This document shows positions 51,500 to 60,197 of a DNA stretch of 64,000 bases, piece after piece. The notes below the pieces were generated by a model, which saw nothing but the letters and a program-made list of their open reading frames with translations, did no database searches and was not told where the DNA came from. The translations under genes were made by a program, and so were the position numbers. The DNA is from Gaiella sp. (GTDB lineage Bacteria > Actinomycetota > Thermoleophilia > Gaiellales > Gaiellaceae), in assembly GCA_027493885.1 (NCBI GenBank), contig JAOSJZ010000001.1, positions 2,226,622-2,290,621 on the forward strand, in the 5' to 3' direction. Position 1 is the first letter of the stretch. Every line of letters begins with the position of its first letter.

Positions 51500-53001
51500 G
51501 CCGAGGCCAGACCGGCCGGCCGGGCGAGTGCGAGCACACCGGCTGCCACGACCACGCCCACGAGCGCGGCCGCGGCCGGGCCGAGCAGCGCGCCCGCGGG
51601 GACGAAACCGACGAGCGCGCACCCGGCCACGACCGCGACGGCCGCCGCGAGGCGCTCCATGGTCGTGCGAAGCGCGTGCAGGAGCGAAAGCATCCACGCG
51701 AGCGCGACCGCGGTGGAGATCCCGAGCGCGAGCGCGAGGCCCGTGAGGCCGGCGACGGCCTGGCCGGCGAAGGCGAGCGGCACGTGCGTCGCGAGCGCGC
51801 CGAGACCGACGAGCGGGAGCCGCGACCCGGAGCCCGCGACGAACAGGAGCGGGAACGTCACCGAGTACGCGACCGCGGCCACCATGTAGAGAGCCATGGC
51901 GACCACGAGCCGCGCGATCTCCGCGCCGGCGTCGTCGCCGTAGGCGCCGCCGAGCACCGCGCCGGCGATCTCGGCGCCCGCGACGGCGAAGATGCCCGCC
52001 GTCGCCGCGACCACGAGGAGGGCCGGCCACGACGAGGCCTCGACGTGACGCGCGACGCGACGCGGCTCGTGGCCGAGGCGTGTGAGCGGGACGGCCGTGA
52101 CCAGGCCGAGCGAGGAGGCGCTGATCCCGACGACGCCCGCGGCGATCAGGTATGCGTAGCCGAAGCTCGTTTGCGCGCCGACGCCCTCCCGCGCGGCGAT
52201 CGGCAGGCACACGAGGTAGATCGCCTGCATGGCGAACGGGAGCGCCGCGCCCGAGCCGAGCTCGAAAAGCCGCTGGCCCGCTCCCCGCACCTCCGCGCGC
52301 GCGGCGCGCGCGGGCATCGCTTCCCGGCGTGCCCGCGCCGCGAGCCAGGCGGCCATCAGCACGGTTGCGAGGACAGCGTTCAGCGCCATGCCCCAGGCGA
52401 CGGCGTCGGTGCGGTCCTGGTCGATCCTCACGAGGATCACGGTCAGGCCGGCGATGCTGCCGGTGATGAACGCGAGCGCGGGGACGACATACTCGTCGAG
52501 CGCCGCGAGGGCGCTCGCGAGCAGTCCCGCCGTGGCCTGGCCGAGCCCAGCGACCACCATCCACGGGAGCGCCGCCCGCGCCGCGTCGACGGCCTCGTGC
52601 GGCCCGAAGCCGGTCAGGAGCTCCGCTATGGGTCGCGCGGCGAGCACGGCGACGACGAGCAGGGGCACGGTGACGGCGCCGACCGCGACGCCGTACGACG
52701 CCGTCTCCGACGAGAGCCGGCGCGCCTCGCGGGCCCGCGCGAGCGACGGCAGCACCGTCACGCGCATGGCCGTCGCGGCGAGCGCGAGCACGATGAAGAC
52801 CCCGTAGGCGGCGAAGAAGCCGTCCGTCTCGGCTGACCGGCCGAGCTCGCGGGCGATGATCACGCCGACGACCGCGGCGAGACCCGTCTGCACGGCGATC
52901 GCAAGCGCGGTGACGGCGCCCGTAGCGAGCGATCCCAGTCCGGTCCCCGTTGTACGCTTCCGCACCGACGCGAAGCCTACGGCCCGCGCCACCCGACGCA
53001 T
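51472..53001 (-). CDS. MviN/Wzx-like lipid-linked oligosaccharide flippase
   Basis: About 509 residues with 14 predicted membrane helices in the MOP (MATE/MviN) pattern. The amphipathic N-terminus is followed by TGFGPHEAVDAARAALPWMV and ALNAVLATVLMAAWLAARAR. It would flip polyprenyl-diphosphate-linked sugars across the membrane. I use the ATG at 53001, four residues inside an alternative ATG at 53013, because it starts the family region. Its start codon overlaps that of the divergent plus-strand gene within CATG. Confidence 0.83.
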   Translation of the reverse strand: MRRVARAVGFASVRKRTTGTGLGSLATGAVTALAIAVQTGLAAVVGVIIARELGRSAETDGFFAAYGVFIVLALAATAMRVTVLPSLARAREARRLSSETASYGVAVGAVTVPLLVVAVLAARPIAELLTGFGPHEAVDAARAALPWMVVAGLGQATAGLLASALAALDEYVVPALAFITGSIAGLTVILVRIDQDRTDAVAWGMALNAVLATVLMAAWLAARARREAMPARAARAEVRGAGQRLFELGSGAALPFAMQAIYLVCLPIAAREGVGAQTSFGYAYLIAAGVVGISASSLGLVTAVPLTRLGHEPRRVARHVEASSWPALLVVAATAGIFAVAGAEIAGAVLGGAYGDDAGAEIARLVVAMALYMVAAVAYSVTFPLLFVAGSGSRLPLVGLGALATHVPLAFAGQAVAGLTGLALALGISTAVALAWMLSLLHALRTTMERLAAAVAVVAGCALVGFVPAGALLGPAAAALVGVVVAAGVLALARPAGLASAWQYLRELA

Positions 53002-54295
53002 GAGCACCGACATCCCCGCGGCAGACACCCCTCCGGTGACTTCGGCGGGCGCGGTCGTTCTCGAGCCGCCGCTGCTCCGCGCGCCGTCGGCGATCCGTGC
53101 CTGGCAGCTTCTCGCCGCGGGGGCGTGCGTCGCAGGCATGGGGCTCGTCGTCGCCGCAGCCGACGCCTCGGTGCTCCCGGCGAGCTCGCCGATCGACGCG
53201 CCGGGAAGGTGGGGCGCGGCACTTGCGATCGGCCTCGCGGTCGGCTTCGCCGGATACCTGGCCGGCCTCCTCGTCCTCCGGCGGCACGCCTTGCCCGTCG
53301 CGGCGGTACTCGCCGTCTCGGCGGCCGTGCAGCTCGCGCCGCTCGCCGGCCCGACGCTGCTCTCCACCGACGGATGGACGTACTGGATGTACGCCCGTGT
53401 CGCGACCGAGCACGGCGGGAACCCCTACGGCGATCCGCCGAGCGCCTACCCGGACGACGTCGCCTACGGCGCCATGGGCAGCTCGTGGCGCGACACGACG
53501 TCGCTCTACGGCCCGCTCTTCACCCTCGGCTCCGAGCTCGAGGCGAGGATCGCCGGCGAGGACCCCGACCGGGCCGCGTGGCTCTTCCGCCTCGCCGCCG
53601 CCCTGGCGGCGATCGGGACGGCGGCGCTCGTCGCCACGTACGCCGCCCGTCCGGCGTTCGCCGCCGCGTTCGTCGGCTGGAATCCACTGCTGGCCCTGCA
53701 TTTCGGCGGCGGCGGCCACAACGACGCGGTGATGATGCTGCTCGTCGTCGGCGCGCTCGCGCTCGCCGCGCGCTCCCGGCCGAACCTCGCAGGGATCGCC
53801 TGGGTGACGGCAATCGGCGTCAAGTGGGTTGCCGCCGCGTTCCTCGCGCTGTGGGCGCTCGACCGCGTCCGTCGCCGCGAGCCGCTCGGGCTCTGGGGTC
53901 TCGCGGCCGGGATCGCGGGTGTCGTCTCCGTGGCCACGGCCCGCTACGGGACGACGTGGCTCGAGGCGTTCGCGGGGCTCTCGAGTCAGGCGCGTCGGAC
54001 CGGCTCGATCGGGCTCTCGAAGTGGCTCGCGGACGCCGGTCTCGGCCACCGGGCGATCCTCGTCGCGATCGGGCTCGCGTCGCTCGCGGCGTTCGCATGG
54101 CTCGCGCGAGAGGCGTGGCACGGGCGCAGGCGGCTCGGCGTGTCCGGCTCGGTCGCGGCGCTCGGGCAGGGCTGGCTCAATCCGTGGTACGCGAGCTGGG
54201 GCGTCTCTCTCTCGGCGGGCGACGAGGACCGGCTCGCCTGGGTCCTCGCGGTCGGCCTGACCGCGCTTCTGCTCCTCGACGTGGTGCCGCGCTAG
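53000..54295 (+). CDS. polyprenol-phosphate-sugar-dependent GT-C transferase (MptB/GT87-like)
   Basis: A 431-residue membrane protein with about 11 helices. The external loop STDGWTYWMYARVATEHGGN and the following NPYGDPPSAYPDDVAYGAMG fit the mannosyltransferase MptA/MptB and GT87 family, including the conserved YGPL (SLYGPLFTLG). The segment WNPLLALHFGGGGHNDAVMM is also typical. It would add mannose or another hexose from a polyprenyl-phosphate donor outside the cell. It converges with nothing and leads into fcl after nine bases. Confidence 0.83.
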   Translation: MSTDIPAADTPPVTSAGAVVLEPPLLRAPSAIRAWQLLAAGACVAGMGLVVAAADASVLPASSPIDAPGRWGAALAIGLAVGFAGYLAGLLVLRRHALPVAAVLAVSAAVQLAPLAGPTLLSTDGWTYWMYARVATEHGGNPYGDPPSAYPDDVAYGAMGSSWRDTTSLYGPLFTLGSELEARIAGEDPDRAAWLFRLAAALAAIGTAALVATYAARPAFAAAFVGWNPLLALHFGGGGHNDAVMMLLVVGALALAARSRPNLAGIAWVTAIGVKWVAAAFLALWALDRVRRREPLGLWGLAAGIAGVVSVATARYGTTWLEAFAGLSSQARRTGSIGLSKWLADAGLGHRAILVAIGLASLAAFAWLAREAWHGRRRLGVSGSVAALGQGWLNPWYASWGVSLSAGDEDRLAWVLAVGLTALLLLDVVPR

Positions 54296-54298
54296 CGT
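54293..54298 (+). promoter_or_regulatory. -10 element for fcl, built on the upstream stop codon
   Basis: TAGCGT with a six-base gap to the GTG at 54305. Its TAG is the stop codon of the preceding membrane transferase. Confidence 0.6.
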
Positions 54299-54304
54299 TC
54301 GCTG

Positions 54305-55225
54305 GTGCGCGTTCTCGTCACCGGCGGTGGGGGGTTTCTCGGCTCGCGGCTCGTCGAGCGGCTTCGTGGGGACGGGCACGACGTCACGATCGCCCGGCGG
54401 GCGGAGTACGACCTGACGTCGATGGAGGCGACCGGGCGGCTCTTCGATCAGACCGAGCCGGAGCTCGTCTTCCACCTCGCCGCGGAGGTCGGAGGCATCG
54501 GCGCCAACCGGGCGAACCCGGGCCGGTACTGGTACGCGAACCTGATGATGGGCGCGCACGTCCTGGAGCAGTCCCGTGTCCACGCGACCCCGAAGCTCGT
54601 CATCGCAGGCACGATCTGCTCGTACCCGAAGTTCACGCCGGTGCCGTTCCGCGAGGACGACCTGTGGGACGGCTACCCGGAGGAGACGAACGCGCCGTAC
54701 GGCGTCGCGAAGAAGGCGATTCTGGTGGGCGCGCAGTCGTACCGCGAGCAGTACGGCACCAACGCGATCTTTCTCCTCCCCGTGAACCTGTACGGCCCGG
54801 GCGACAACTTCGACCTCGAGACGTCCCACGTGATCCCGGCGCTGATCCGGAAGATGGTCGAGGCGGCGGACCGCGGTGACGGCGAGATCGTCCTCTGGGG
54901 CGACGGCACGCCGACCCGTGAGTTCCTGTACGTGGGCGACTGCGCCCGGGGGCTGGCACTCGCCGCGGAGCGCTATGACGGCGGCGACCCCGTCAACCTG
55001 GGAACCGGCGAGGAGATCGCGATCTCGGACCTCGCGGAGCTCGTGCGCGAGGCGACCGGCTTCGAGGGCGCGATCCGCTGGGACACCTCGAAGCCGAACG
55101 GGCAGCCGCGCCGCCGGCTCGACACGACGCGCGCCGAGGAGCTCTTCGGCTTCCGGGCGACCATGCCGCTGCGCGAGGGGATCGCGCGCACGGTCGCCTG
55201 GTATCGGGAGCACCGGGCAGCGTGA
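54305..55225 (+). CDS. fcl: GDP-L-fucose synthase
   Basis: A 306-residue epimerase-reductase converting GDP-4-keto-6-deoxymannose to GDP-L-fucose with NADPH. The motif [18 protein letters not shown] binds cofactor, [20 protein letters not shown] is diagnostic for the family, and [20 protein letters not shown] carries the YxxxK pair. [20 protein letters not shown] and [15 protein letters not shown] complete the pattern. It works with Gmd at 48818. The GTG is leaderless by position. Confidence 0.95.
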   Translation: MRVLVTGGGGFLGSRLVERLRGDGHDVTIARRAEYDLTSMEATGRLFDQTEPELVFHLAAEVGGIGANRANPGRYWYANLMMGAHVLEQSRVHATPKLVIAGTICSYPKFTPVPFREDDLWDGYPEETNAPYGVAKKAILVGAQSYREQYGTNAIFLLPVNLYGPGDNFDLETSHVIPALIRKMVEAADRGDGEIVLWGDGTPTREFLYVGDCARGLALAAERYDGGDPVNLGTGEEIAISDLAELVREATGFEGAIRWDTSKPNGQPRRRLDTTRAEELFGFRATMPLREGIARTVAWYREHRAA

Positions 55226-56926
55226 CCACCGCCGCGGCGACCGCCCGCCCGGGTCGCGTGCTGGCGGCGCTGGTGAGGGCGACCGACGCCGTCACGAGAC
55301 ACGTCGTCGTTGCCCTCGCCGCGATCGTCGCCTTCCAGATCCTCGCCACGATCGCCCTGTTCGTCTCGGTCGACACGAACGGCTGGCTGACGTACCAGGG
55401 GGCGACCAGATCTGGCTCGTCACCTCGGCGTGGCTGCTCGGGCACGGGACGATGGGGTACGCGCTGACCAGCCACGGCTGGCCGATGCTGCTCGCGCCGC
55501 TGACCTGGATCACCGGATCGAGCTCCGTCGACCTCCTGCCCCTGACGACGATCGTCCAGGTCGGGCTGCTCGCGCCCATCGCCACGCTCGCGGTCTACGA
55601 CATCGGCGCCCGGCTCGCCGGGCGACTCGCCGGCCTCTGGTGCGCTTCCGCGTTCGTCGTTGCCCCCTTCGCGGCGATCCCCTACTTCGTCCAGCGCTAC
55701 CACGACTCGTGGGTTGACCAGTTTCTCCCGCAGGCGCTCGGGCTCACGCAGCAGGCCGACTTCCCGTCCGTCGTCGCGGTGCTCGTCTCGGTTGCGCTGA
55801 CGGTCAGGGCTCTCGAGGCCGGTGCCTACCGCGAGGCGGTCCTGGCCGGGACGTTCGCAGGCGTCGCGCTCGCTCTGAAGCCCGCCAACGCGCTCTTCCT
55901 CGGGGGCCCGGCGCTGGCCTTCCTCCTCGCGCGACGGTGGCGTCAGGCGACGCTCTTCGCGGTCGCGCTCGCGCCGGCGCTGCTCGCGCTCACGCTCTGG
56001 AAGTGGAGGGGGCTCGGCGAGGTCCCGCTCTTCGCCGACGGGGAGGTGCGAATCGCAGCCGGTCTCGGCGACCCGGCCGTCGCCTCCATCACCACGTGGT
56101 TCGACCGGACGGTCCGCCTCGATCTCGACACCTGGAAGCAGAACATGTCGAACCTCCGGGAGTTCTCGTGGAGCGCGCGTGTCCTCCAGTTCCTGGCCAT
56201 CGCGGGCGCGATCGCCGTCGCCCGGCGCTCGCTTGCGGCCGCCGGCCTCCTCGTCGGCTGGCTCCTCGGATACGTCGTCGTCAAGGGCGCGGCCGACGTC
56301 GCGACGGTCGAGTCCGGAAGCTACTGGCGGCTGATCATGCCGGCCCTGCCCGCGTTCGTCCTCCTGACCGCCTCCGTGCCCTTGCTCGTGCCGACCCTGC
56401 TCGAGCGCATGGGGCCGCGGCTTTCCCCCTTCCAGGCCGGCGGCCGGGCCTGCGGGCGACGATCGCCCTCGTCGCGTGCCTCGCCGTCGTCCCGCCCGCG
56501 GTCATCCTCGCCGCGGATCAGATGCGTCTCGCACAGCAGCCGACGCCACCGCACGCCTTCGTCATCTCCGAGCTGGTCGTGGACGAGATCGGCGTGCCGG
56601 CCGACGGCGACGTCGTCTCGCTCGACGTGCGCCGGAGCGGCGATGCCAACGTGCTGACCTGGACGGACTCGACGAGGCGTGCCCGCACGTTCTACCGCGT
56701 GTACCGCAGCTCGCCCTCGCGGGGCTTCTCGGAGATGGTGTGCGAGCCGCGTGGCGTCGACCGCTGCGACCTCCGCGCGGAGACGCTCCTCACGACGCGG
56801 GAGCGCCGCTACGTCGACGAGCACCCGCCCGCGGACGCGATCTACCGGATCGGCGTCGCCGCCAACTGGCTCGACGAGACGGATCGCGGCGACGTGTTCG
56901 TGATCAGCCCGCCCGCCGCGCCGTAG
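55222..56926 (+). pseudogene. multispanning membrane glycosyltransferase-like protein, two one-base frameshifts
   Basis: Starts at a GTG overlapping the fcl stop. The first piece has AIVAFQILATIALFVSVDTN. A loss of one G in the CAGGGGGCG run near 55398 moves to the main frame with LTSHGWPMLLAPLTWITGSS, YHDSWVDQFLPQALGLTQQ and LALKPANALFLGGPALAFLL. A second break near 56435 (CCCCC run) leads to TIALVACLAVVPPAVILAAD and a soluble end domain (WTDSTRRARTFYRVY). Repairing both gives about 568 residues. The resulting layout is a GT-C type protein with a fibronectin-like C-terminal part. Assembly error is likely. Confidence 0.7.
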
Positions 56927-56928
56927 CG

Positions 56929-57297
56929 TCAGGCGTTCTCGTCGCCGGACTCGAGCGCGTCCACGCGCGCCCGGAGGATCGCCACCTCCTGGGCGAGCAG
57001 CACGTTGTCGTCCGTCAGCTTCGAGAGGACGGTCGAGTAGTGCAGCAGGACGGCGATCACGAACATGATCGCGGCCGCGAAAAGGATCGCGGGCGGGTAG
57101 GTGCCGACGCCGAGCCAGCCCGCGATCGTGTTGAGCCCGCCGCGCCAGGCCGAGAGAACGAGCAGCACGATGCCCGTGACGAGCCAGAGCAGGGCATAGC
57201 GCTCCTTCAGCCGCCGTCCACGGATTAGCTCGAGCACGATCAGGATCAGGAGGACGGAGCCGACCGCCGCCGCGATCGAGATCCGAACCGGCGTCAC
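56929..57297 (-). CDS. DUF2304 family membrane protein
   Basis: A 122-residue protein with three helices (AAAVGSVLLILIVLELI, ALLWLVTGIVLLVLSAW, PPAILFAAAIMFVIAVLL) and a C-terminal coiled coil (TVLSKLTDDNVLLAQEVAIL). DUF2304 proteins are regularly found next to dolichol-phosphate mannosyltransferase-like GT2 enzymes, and here the neighbour is exactly that, with a four-base overlap. It may anchor or regulate that enzyme. The function is not established. Confidence 0.85.
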   Translation of the reverse strand: MTPVRISIAAAVGSVLLILIVLELIRGRRLKERYALLWLVTGIVLLVLSAWRGGLNTIAGWLGVGTYPPAILFAAAIMFVIAVLLHYSTVLSKLTDDNVLLAQEVAILRARVDALESGDENA

Positions 57298-58031
57298 GGC
57301 TGGGCTCCCTCCGAGGGGACGGCGTAGCGGCGCCCCATCGCGACGAAGAGCGCGAGCGTCACCTTGATCGCGTAGTAGACCGAGCGCAGGAAGGTGATCG
57401 ACGAGGAGCCGTGCTCACGCTCGCGCATCCGGACGGGGACCTCGACGAGTCGCAGGCGGTGCTTGAGGACGAGGACGGTCGCCTCCACCTCCGGATAGTC
57501 GCTCGGGTAGTCGCGCGCGAAGAGCGCGATGCCCTCACGGCTGAGCGCCTGGAAGCCGGACGTCGTGTCGGTCACGCGCTGCCCCGAGAGAAGCGAGACG
57601 AGGCGCGCGAACCAGCTGATTCCCAGGCGGCGGCCGAGTGGGGGACGGTACGCGTCCTCGTCCTCGTCCTCACGACGGAAGCGCGAGCCGGTGACGACGT
57701 CGGCCTCCCCCCGCGCGAGCGGCGCGAGCAGCTTCGGCAGCTCCGACGGGTCGTGCTGGCCGTCGCCGTCCAGGCGGACCGCGAGATCGTAGTCGCGCTC
57801 GAGCGCCCAGCGAAAGCCGGTCTGCACGGCGGCGCCGATCCCCAGGTTGTAGGGGAGCCGGACGACCGTCGCTCCCGCACGTGCGGCGGCCGCGGCGGTC
57901 CCGTCGGTGGAGCCGTCGTCGACGACGACGACGTCGATCGCGGGGTCGAACGCCGCGATCTCGGCGACGACGGCGCCGATCGCGCCCTCCTCCTCGAACG
58001 CGGGGACGACGGCGACGACCCGCGACGTCAT
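57294..58031 (-). CDS. polyprenol-phosphate glycosyltransferase (DPM1-like GT2)
   Basis: A 245-residue GT2 enzyme transferring a hexose from a nucleotide sugar to polyprenyl phosphate. VVAVVPAFEEEGAIGAVVAE begins the fold, VVVVDDGSTDGTAAAAARAG and VRLDGDGQHDPSELPKLLAP are the donor and DxD motifs, and GSRFRRE plus TDTTSGFQALSREGIALF are typical of DPM-like enzymes. It would supply donors for the GT-C proteins in the locus. ATGA overlaps link it to DUF2304 and to the CgeB-like gene. Confidence 0.91.
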   Translation of the reverse strand: MTSRVVAVVPAFEEEGAIGAVVAEIAAFDPAIDVVVVDDGSTDGTAAAAARAGATVVRLPYNLGIGAAVQTGFRWALERDYDLAVRLDGDGQHDPSELPKLLAPLARGEADVVTGSRFRREDEDEDAYRPPLGRRLGISWFARLVSLLSGQRVTDTTSGFQALSREGIALFARDYPSDYPEVEATVLVLKHRLRLVEVPVRMREREHGSSSITFLRSVYYAIKVTLALFVAMGRRYAVPSEGAQP

Positions 58032-59239
58032 GCCGGCACCGCCGCCTCCAGCCCGAGCAGCCGCAGCACCTGTCGGGCGCGGTGCGCGTACGTGTGCTCG
58101 TCGAGGACGCGCTCGCGCGCGCGGGCGCCCATCGCCTCCGCCTCGCCGGGATCGTCGAGGAGCGCCCGATACGCGTCGAGCGCGGCGTCCGCGTCCTCGA
58201 CGACGAGGAGCTCGCGACCCGGCTCGAACCACCGCTCGAGCCCCGCGTGCGGATTCGAGACGATCGCAGCGCCGGCGGCGGCGAGCTCGAACGGCCGGCA
58301 CGTCGACGAGCCGTCGACCGTCGCGTGGGCGCGCCTCGTCAGGTTGAGGTTGATGCGCGCGGCCGAGATCGCGCGGGCGAAGGTGTTGAACGGCACGTCG
58401 CCGATCGCCCGCGCACGCCCGATGTCGCCCCGGAAGTCACGCCCGCCGAGCGCGAACCCGATCCGCGGGTCGCGTCGGCTCGGCTCGCCCACGAGTGCCG
58501 CCATCCACTCGCGCCGGAACTTGTCCCCGTAGCCGTAGAAGAAGACGTCGTGCTCCTTCTCGACCGGGAGCGGCCGGAAGAACTCGGGGTCGGCCGCCCA
58601 CAGCACCGCCGCGGCGCTCCGCGCGCCGAGCTCCTCGAGCCGCCCGAGCCCGCCCTCGGAGTTCGAGAGCACGAGGTCGTACTCCGACGGGTCGGCGCCG
58701 TGGTAGTAGTTGAAGCCCGTGTCCATGCCGCCGAACTCCGGCAGGCTCATCGGCACGTCGCCGTCGTAGAAGACGACCGGGACGCCGTGGCGCTCGCGGA
58801 GGTACGCCGGGATTCCCCTGAAGTGCGCCATGGGGACGGTGAAGACGAGCACCGCGTCGGGCTGCTCCCGGGCGACGAGCCGGTCGAGGTGGCGGCGCCA
58901 GCGCGGCGTCACGACCTTCCAGATCGTCTCCCGGGTGAGCCGGTCGAACGCGCCGTCCTCGGGGCTCTCCTCGGCGCGGCGCAGGTACCGGTCGCCCTTG
59001 AGCCGAGCGAGCCCCGAGCGGAGCGCGGCGTAGCTCTCGCCCTCGCGGTAGGTCGGGTTCGGCGCCGTCCGCCACCACGGCGACTCCACCGGCCGTCCGC
59101 GGTAGGGGGTGACGACGAGGTCGGCGCCCGCCTCGTAGAGGCCCTTCCAGAGCTGCCACCAGGCGGGCGTGCAGCCGTAGCGGAAGTCGAGGTCGACCGC
59201 GGAGGCGACGGCGAGGATGCGGGGGGCGCGCGCCGGCAC
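58028..59239 (-). CDS. CgeB-like glycosyltransferase
   Basis: A 403-residue protein of the CgeB/GT-B group. Visible are ILAVASAVDLDFRYGCTPAW, VVFYDGDVPMSLPEFGGMDT, the donor-domain EKEHDVFFYGYGDKFRREWM and ARINLNLTRRAHATVDGSST. The C-terminal FELAAAGAAIVSNPHAGLER and WFEPGRELLVVEDADAALDA match the family's last domain. The start is the GTG at 59239. It heads a three-gene minus-strand unit with the DPM1-like and DUF2304 genes. The sugar transferred is unknown. Confidence 0.84.
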   Translation of the reverse strand: MPARAPRILAVASAVDLDFRYGCTPAWWQLWKGLYEAGADLVVTPYRGRPVESPWWRTAPNPTYREGESYAALRSGLARLKGDRYLRRAEESPEDGAFDRLTRETIWKVVTPRWRRHLDRLVAREQPDAVLVFTVPMAHFRGIPAYLRERHGVPVVFYDGDVPMSLPEFGGMDTGFNYYHGADPSEYDLVLSNSEGGLGRLEELGARSAAAVLWAADPEFFRPLPVEKEHDVFFYGYGDKFRREWMAALVGEPSRRDPRIGFALGGRDFRGDIGRARAIGDVPFNTFARAISAARINLNLTRRAHATVDGSSTCRPFELAAAGAAIVSNPHAGLERWFEPGRELLVVEDADAALDAYRALLDDPGEAEAMGARARERVLDEHTYAHRARQVLRLLGLEAAVPA

Positions 59240-59289
59240 GACCCGGAGTGTAGGGACGACGTCCGCCCGCACGGCACCGGCGCAGAGCG

Positions 59290-59661
59290 TCAGCCGCCGT
59301 GCGTCCAGTGCGGCACGAAGATGACGACGTTCGACCACGCCCCGACCTCGGGGCGCGCGGCGAGGAGCGAGACCACCGCGGACGCGAGGGCGGGCTGCTG
59401 CCGCTCGGCGGTCCGAGAGACGAGGATGCACCCCGCATGGGGGCGACCCTCTCGCCCCCAGCGGCGCAGCAGCGGGACGAAGTCCCGGACATCGCCCGTG
59501 ACGAGGATGCGATCGTCTGCCACGGCGAGTGCCAGCACCTCTTCGTCCTGGAGGCCGTCGAGCCCGGGTTCGCGCCCGATTCCGCGTACGTCGTGGCCGT
59601 GAGCCTCGAGCGCCGCGCCCACGATGCGTAGCGAGACGTGGGCGTCGAGGAGCAGACGCAC
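59290..59661 (-). CDS. DUF5615-family PIN-like toxin
   Basis: A 123-residue PIN-like putative ribonuclease. Acidic residues sit in RLLLDAHVSLRIVGAALEAH, GLQDEEVLALAVADDRILVT and GDVRDFVPLLRRWGREGRPH. Family members form toxin-antitoxin pairs with small DUF433 or ribbon-helix-helix proteins, as here. It starts three bases after the antitoxin stop. It is an island of a different function in the glycan locus. Confidence 0.85.
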   Translation of the reverse strand: MRLLLDAHVSLRIVGAALEAHGHDVRGIGREPGLDGLQDEEVLALAVADDRILVTGDVRDFVPLLRRWGREGRPHAGCILVSRTAERQQPALASAVVSLLAARPEVGAWSNVVIFVPHWTHGG

Positions 59662-59664
59662 GTG

Positions 59665-60102
59665 TCAGGCGTCGGCGATCTCGACGAGCGGAAAGAGAGC
59701 GCGAACGTCTTCGGCCGAGAGGGCGTTCTCGGCCAACGCCTCCTCGATCTCGTCGGGATACGCCTGCGCATACGCGCGGGCCACGCGAAGATGGTGCGTC
59801 GTGAGCTGGTCGAAGTCGGCCTGCAGCCGCTCCTCGTCCTCGCCGTAGCCGTGAAGAAGCTCGATCAGCTGCCAGACGTCCAGATGGGAGCCCACGACCC
59901 AGGCGCGCCGGTCGTAGTCTTCGCCCTTGAAGCCGATCCCGGGGAACCGGTGCGTCCGCGCAGCCTCCTCGGTGAGGGCCTCGACGATCGCGCTCTTCGA
60001 GCGCTTGCGCCGCGCCGCCTCGGCCTCGACGTAGCGGTCGGTCGCCGCCGAGAGCCGGATAGAGAACGCCTCGCCCTTGCGCGACCGTTCTTTCTCGCTC
60101 AC
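59665..60102 (-). CDS. antitoxin of the DUF5615 pair (ribbon-helix-helix-type N-terminus)
   Basis: A 145-residue protein. The N-terminal AFSIRLSAATDRYVEAEAAR and KRSKSAIVEALTEEAARTHR are a ribbon-helix-helix-like DNA-binding unit. The C-terminal part (GEDYDRRAWVVGSHLDVWQL, YGEDEERLQADFDQLTTHHL) resembles antitoxin domains that bind DUF5615 toxins. I choose the GTG at 60102. A 26-base tandem duplication lies across the start and places a short upstream reading frame whose stop overlaps this GTG (GTGA). Confidence 0.8.
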   Translation of the reverse strand: MSEKERSRKGEAFSIRLSAATDRYVEAEAARRKRSKSAIVEALTEEAARTHRFPGIGFKGEDYDRRAWVVGSHLDVWQLIELLHGYGEDEERLQADFDQLTTHHLRVARAYAQAYPDEIEEALAENALSAEDVRALFPLVEIADA

Positions 60103-60129
60103 GCCCACGACCGTTCTTTCTCGCTCACG
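60082..60129. repeat. 26-base tandem duplication over the antitoxin start
   Basis: Twenty-two identical bases at 60082-60103 and 60108-60129 (period 26) each contain a GTG reading VSEKERS. The duplicate creates the upstream short frame at 60099-60134. Confidence 0.85.
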
Positions 60130-60134
60130 GCCAC
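60099..60134 (-). CDS. 11-residue upstream leader peptide of the antitoxin
   Basis: GTG at 60134, six bases after a CAGAAT element (60141-60146), reads MAVSEKERSWA and stops with TGA overlapping the antitoxin GTG. It would couple antitoxin translation to the leader. It is too short for coding statistics and rests on position, frame and the repeat. Confidence 0.45.
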   Translation of the reverse strand: MAVSEKERSWA

Positions 60135-60197
60135 GACCTCATTCTGCCACGGAGATTACACGGTAAGAAGTGTCAGTTGAGGCCGTGTCTCTGTGGG

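Noticed and set aside
50576..55213. A 1545-codon open frame on the minus strand
   Set aside because: Only the part below about 51499 reads as a GT2 enzyme. The remainder is arginine/proline-rich antisense of the flippase, transferase and fcl genes, as expected for long shadow frames in very GC-rich DNA.
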